This document shows positions 5,919 through 6,736 of a DNA stretch of 6,736 nt, one piece after another; the first letter of the stretch is position 1; each line of letters starts with the position of its first letter. Under the pieces are notes generated by a model. The model did not search any database. It was given only the letters and a program-made list of their open reading frames with translations, and had not been told where the DNA came from. Source of the DNA: Korarchaeum sp964519515 (GTDB lineage Archaea; Korarchaeota; Korarchaeia; Korarchaeales; Korarchaeaceae). The stretch covers positions 1 through 6,736 of the forward strand of contig CAZFIJ010000005.1 in the NCBI GenBank assembly GCA_964519515.1. The letters run 5' to 3'. The position numbers were made by a program, and so were the translations under genes.

Positions 5919-6269
5919 CTATTTTTCTAGGGCCAGACCATACCTCTCAAGCCTCTCAAAGTGCCTATAGTTTCTAGTGAGCAGCTTCATTCCCTTGGCT
6001 ATAGCTGTAGCGCTTATTATTAGATCTGCATCACTCAAAATCTCCCCTCTCGACCTCAACTCCTCGTAGAGCTCGCAGTACTTCAATATCACACTATTAT
6101 CTAATCCTATTATATCAAAAGACTCCTCCAGAAGCCTCTTCGCCTCTTCCCTCTTCTCCTCAGGGATCCCCCTGAGGTACTCTAAAGCCGTCAGTACTGA
6201 TATGGCATCACCCAGAATTCTCCCCTCCCTCAGGGAATCTATTAGAGCATCTGTGTCAATGAGAATCAA
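5919..6269 (-). CDS. vapC: PIN-domain ribonuclease toxin, VapC family
   Basis: A 116-residue PIN domain, likely an Mg-dependent ribonuclease that cleaves RNA when not held by its antitoxin. The acidic active-site set is visible: D5 (with D7) in LIDTDALID, E30 in LTALEYLRG, and D80/D82 in ILSDADLIISATA. The end of the fold reads LLTRNYRHFERL (97-106 and on), where N100 stands at the position often held by a fourth Asp; Asn there is common in VapC. The start is TTG 6269, overlapping the vapB end by 14 bases. GGAGG at 6284-6280 lies ten bases upstream, and the first strand begins at once, as in the family. An inverted pair (gggag-aa-ctccc, 6270-6281) overlaps that ribosome-binding site and abuts the TTG. 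The 3' end converges on the ATPase relic, six bases away. Confidence 0.9.
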   Translation of the reverse strand: MILIDTDALIDSLREGRILGDAISVLTALEYLRGIPEEKREEAKRLLEESFDIIGLDNSVILKYCELYEELRSRGEILSDADLIISATAIAKGMKLLTRNYRHFERLERYGLALEK

Positions 6270-6486
6270 GGGAGAACTCCCTCCTGAATCTCTTATGGGA
6301 TTCCTCTATCTCCTCTAAGTGCTCCAAGCTGAGCTCCCTCAGCTTTCTGAAGGATTCCTCCCTCCTCACCTTAATTACTTCATCGATGAGATCGTTTAGA
6401 AACTCGCTCCACTCTCTCTCACCTTTAAACTTCTCGAGCCTCTCCTTCACCTCTCTCCTCACGGGTATAGTAGTATATGTCATCAT
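6256..6486 (-). CDS. vapB: VapB-type antitoxin, probable ribbon-helix-helix DNA-binding protein
   Basis: A 76-residue, highly charged protein directly upstream of and overlapping vapC, which is the main argument for its role. The N terminus TYTTIPVRREVKERLEKFKG reads as a beta strand followed by a helix, then EWSEFLNDLIDEVIKV as a second helix, the layout of short ribbon-helix-helix antitoxins in archaea. The rest (about 41-76) is a charged helix suited to wrapping the toxin. The expected roles are neutralising VapC and, as a dimer, repressing its own promoter. Two adjacent ATG codons (6486 and 6483) are possible starts; the TATA box position favours the second, giving a leaderless mRNA beginning MTYTT. 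No ribosome-binding site is seen in the A+T-rich upstream sequence. Confidence 0.85.
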   Translation of the reverse strand: MMTYTTIPVRREVKERLEKFKGEREWSEFLNDLIDEVIKVRREESFRKLRELSLEHLEEIEESHKRFRREFSLDSH

Positions 6487-6496
6487 GTAATTTTTT

Positions 6497-6513
6497 GTTA
6501 ATCATTATATAAC
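6497..6513. promoter_or_regulatory. Possible VapB operator overlapping the TATA box
   Basis: The 17 bases GTTAATCATTATATAAC have GTTA/TAAC ends around a partly symmetric centre that includes the TATA box. A ribbon-helix-helix antitoxin bound here would block TBP. This is inferred from position and weak symmetry; no second operator repeat is seen. Confidence 0.25.
6505..6512 (-). promoter_or_regulatory. TATA box of vapBC
   Basis: TTATATAA, which reads the same on both strands, is centred about 25 bases upstream of ATG 6483 and 22 bases upstream of ATG 6486. This is the spacing for transcription starting at the start codon itself. A run of T (A on the minus strand) fills the gap. Confidence 0.65.
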
Positions 6514-6640
6514 TATTGCGGGGTCGCTGATATTCCCGGAGAAGTAGTTGCGAAAATCATAGTCAATCATAGAGGCGATTATCATCGGAAAGTCGATAAT
6601 AGAGCACTATAGGGATCTCTTGGCCGGATAAAGATCATGC
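6514..6640. other. Interval right of vapB without an intact gene
   Basis: No complete gene. One plus-strand frame is open from about 6499 to TAG 6616 and reads like protein: DIPGEVVAKIIVNHRGDYHR (6529-6588) then KVDNRAL. It has no ATG, GTG or TTG at its head. In a window with three clear relics it may be a fourth, but I do not recognise the family and chance is possible. Confidence 0.2.
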
Positions 6641-6648
6641 TTTTTATT
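6641..6648 (+). promoter_or_regulatory. Plus-strand TATA box before the right-edge inverted repeat
   Basis: TTTTTATT within GCTTTTTATTTTGATAG. Transcription from about 25 bases downstream would begin near 6670, the first base of the nested inverted repeat. Confidence 0.4.
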
Positions 6649-6669
6649 TTGATAGCGGATACCGAGCTC

Positions 6670-6736
6670 CCAACTTTATCACAGTCCCTTGACCTAAGCT
6701 AGAGGTCAAGATGGGGCCCACTCTGCTGAAAGTTGG
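6670..6736 (+). ncRNA. Candidate structured RNA or leader: nested inverted repeat at window edge
   Basis: Outer arms CCAACTTT (6670-6677) and AAAGTTGG (6729-6736) pair perfectly over 8 bp, with CAG/CTG (6682-6684, 6726-6728) able to extend the helix past a four-base bulge. Inside is a second perfect 8-bp hairpin, CTTGACCT/AGGTCAAG (6688-6695, 6703-6710), with a seven-base loop. The predicted transcript start falls on the first base of the outer helix. It is not a tRNA: there is no T-arm and no U at the anticodon-loop position. It could be a small RNA, a 5' leader of a gene beyond the edge, or a chance or DNA-level repeat. The outer helix may be longer, since the window ends within it. Confidence 0.3.

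Noticed and set aside
1..6736. tRNA or rRNA genes
   Set aside because: No T-arm (GTTCGAAT-like) segment with matching acceptor arms and no rRNA-like stretch was found on either strand by eye.

Overview
The window looks like chromosomal DNA from a thermophilic archaeon. The evidence is archaeal-type TATA boxes about 25-30 bases upstream of start codons, very heavy AGG/AGA arginine use, TTG and GTG starts, a type of VapBC pair common in hot-environment archaea, and the quinolinate route of NAD synthesis. The style resembles Korarchaeota or another deep Thermoproteota lineage, but no rRNA or other marker is present, so that placement is inference.

Layout: Bases 1-230 hold the start of a broken minus-strand gene resembling a retropepsin-type aspartic protease domain; it runs off the left edge and carries an in-frame TAG. 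Its upstream region holds a 21-bp perfect direct repeat. Bases 394-966 (perhaps from 325) are a plus-strand relic of a medium-chain, zinc-type alcohol dehydrogenase. It can be pieced together only by changing frame at least three times. Three bases further on ends a large minus-strand gene (970-3060), a six-helix membrane domain fused to a CrtI/CRTISO-like FAD oxidoreductase. After 240 bp of non-coding DNA come nadC and nadA on the minus strand, overlapping as an operon (3304-5093). Bases 5305-5912 are a plus-strand relic of an archaeal AAA ATPase (AAA_14/DUF4143 type) in at least four frames. A minus-strand vapB-vapC pair (5919-6486) follows. The right end has no intact gene, but it has a plus-strand TATA box placed about 25 bases before a nested inverted repeat that may be a structured RNA.

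Function: NadA makes quinolinate from iminoaspartate and dihydroxyacetone phosphate. NadC converts it to nicotinate mononucleotide on the way to NAD. The enzyme making iminoaspartate is not in the window. The FAD protein probably acts on isoprenoid or another membrane lipid, with the membrane domain holding it at the bilayer; its substrate cannot be read from sequence. vapBC is an ordinary toxin-antitoxin module.

Two themes stand out. First, gene decay: three relics, all recognisable as families, lie between or beside intact genes. Second, start-site architecture: the TATA-to-start spacing of nadA, vapB and probably the membrane-FAD gene fits leaderless or nearly leaderless mRNAs. In the last case this suggests a start 19 codons inside the longest frame.
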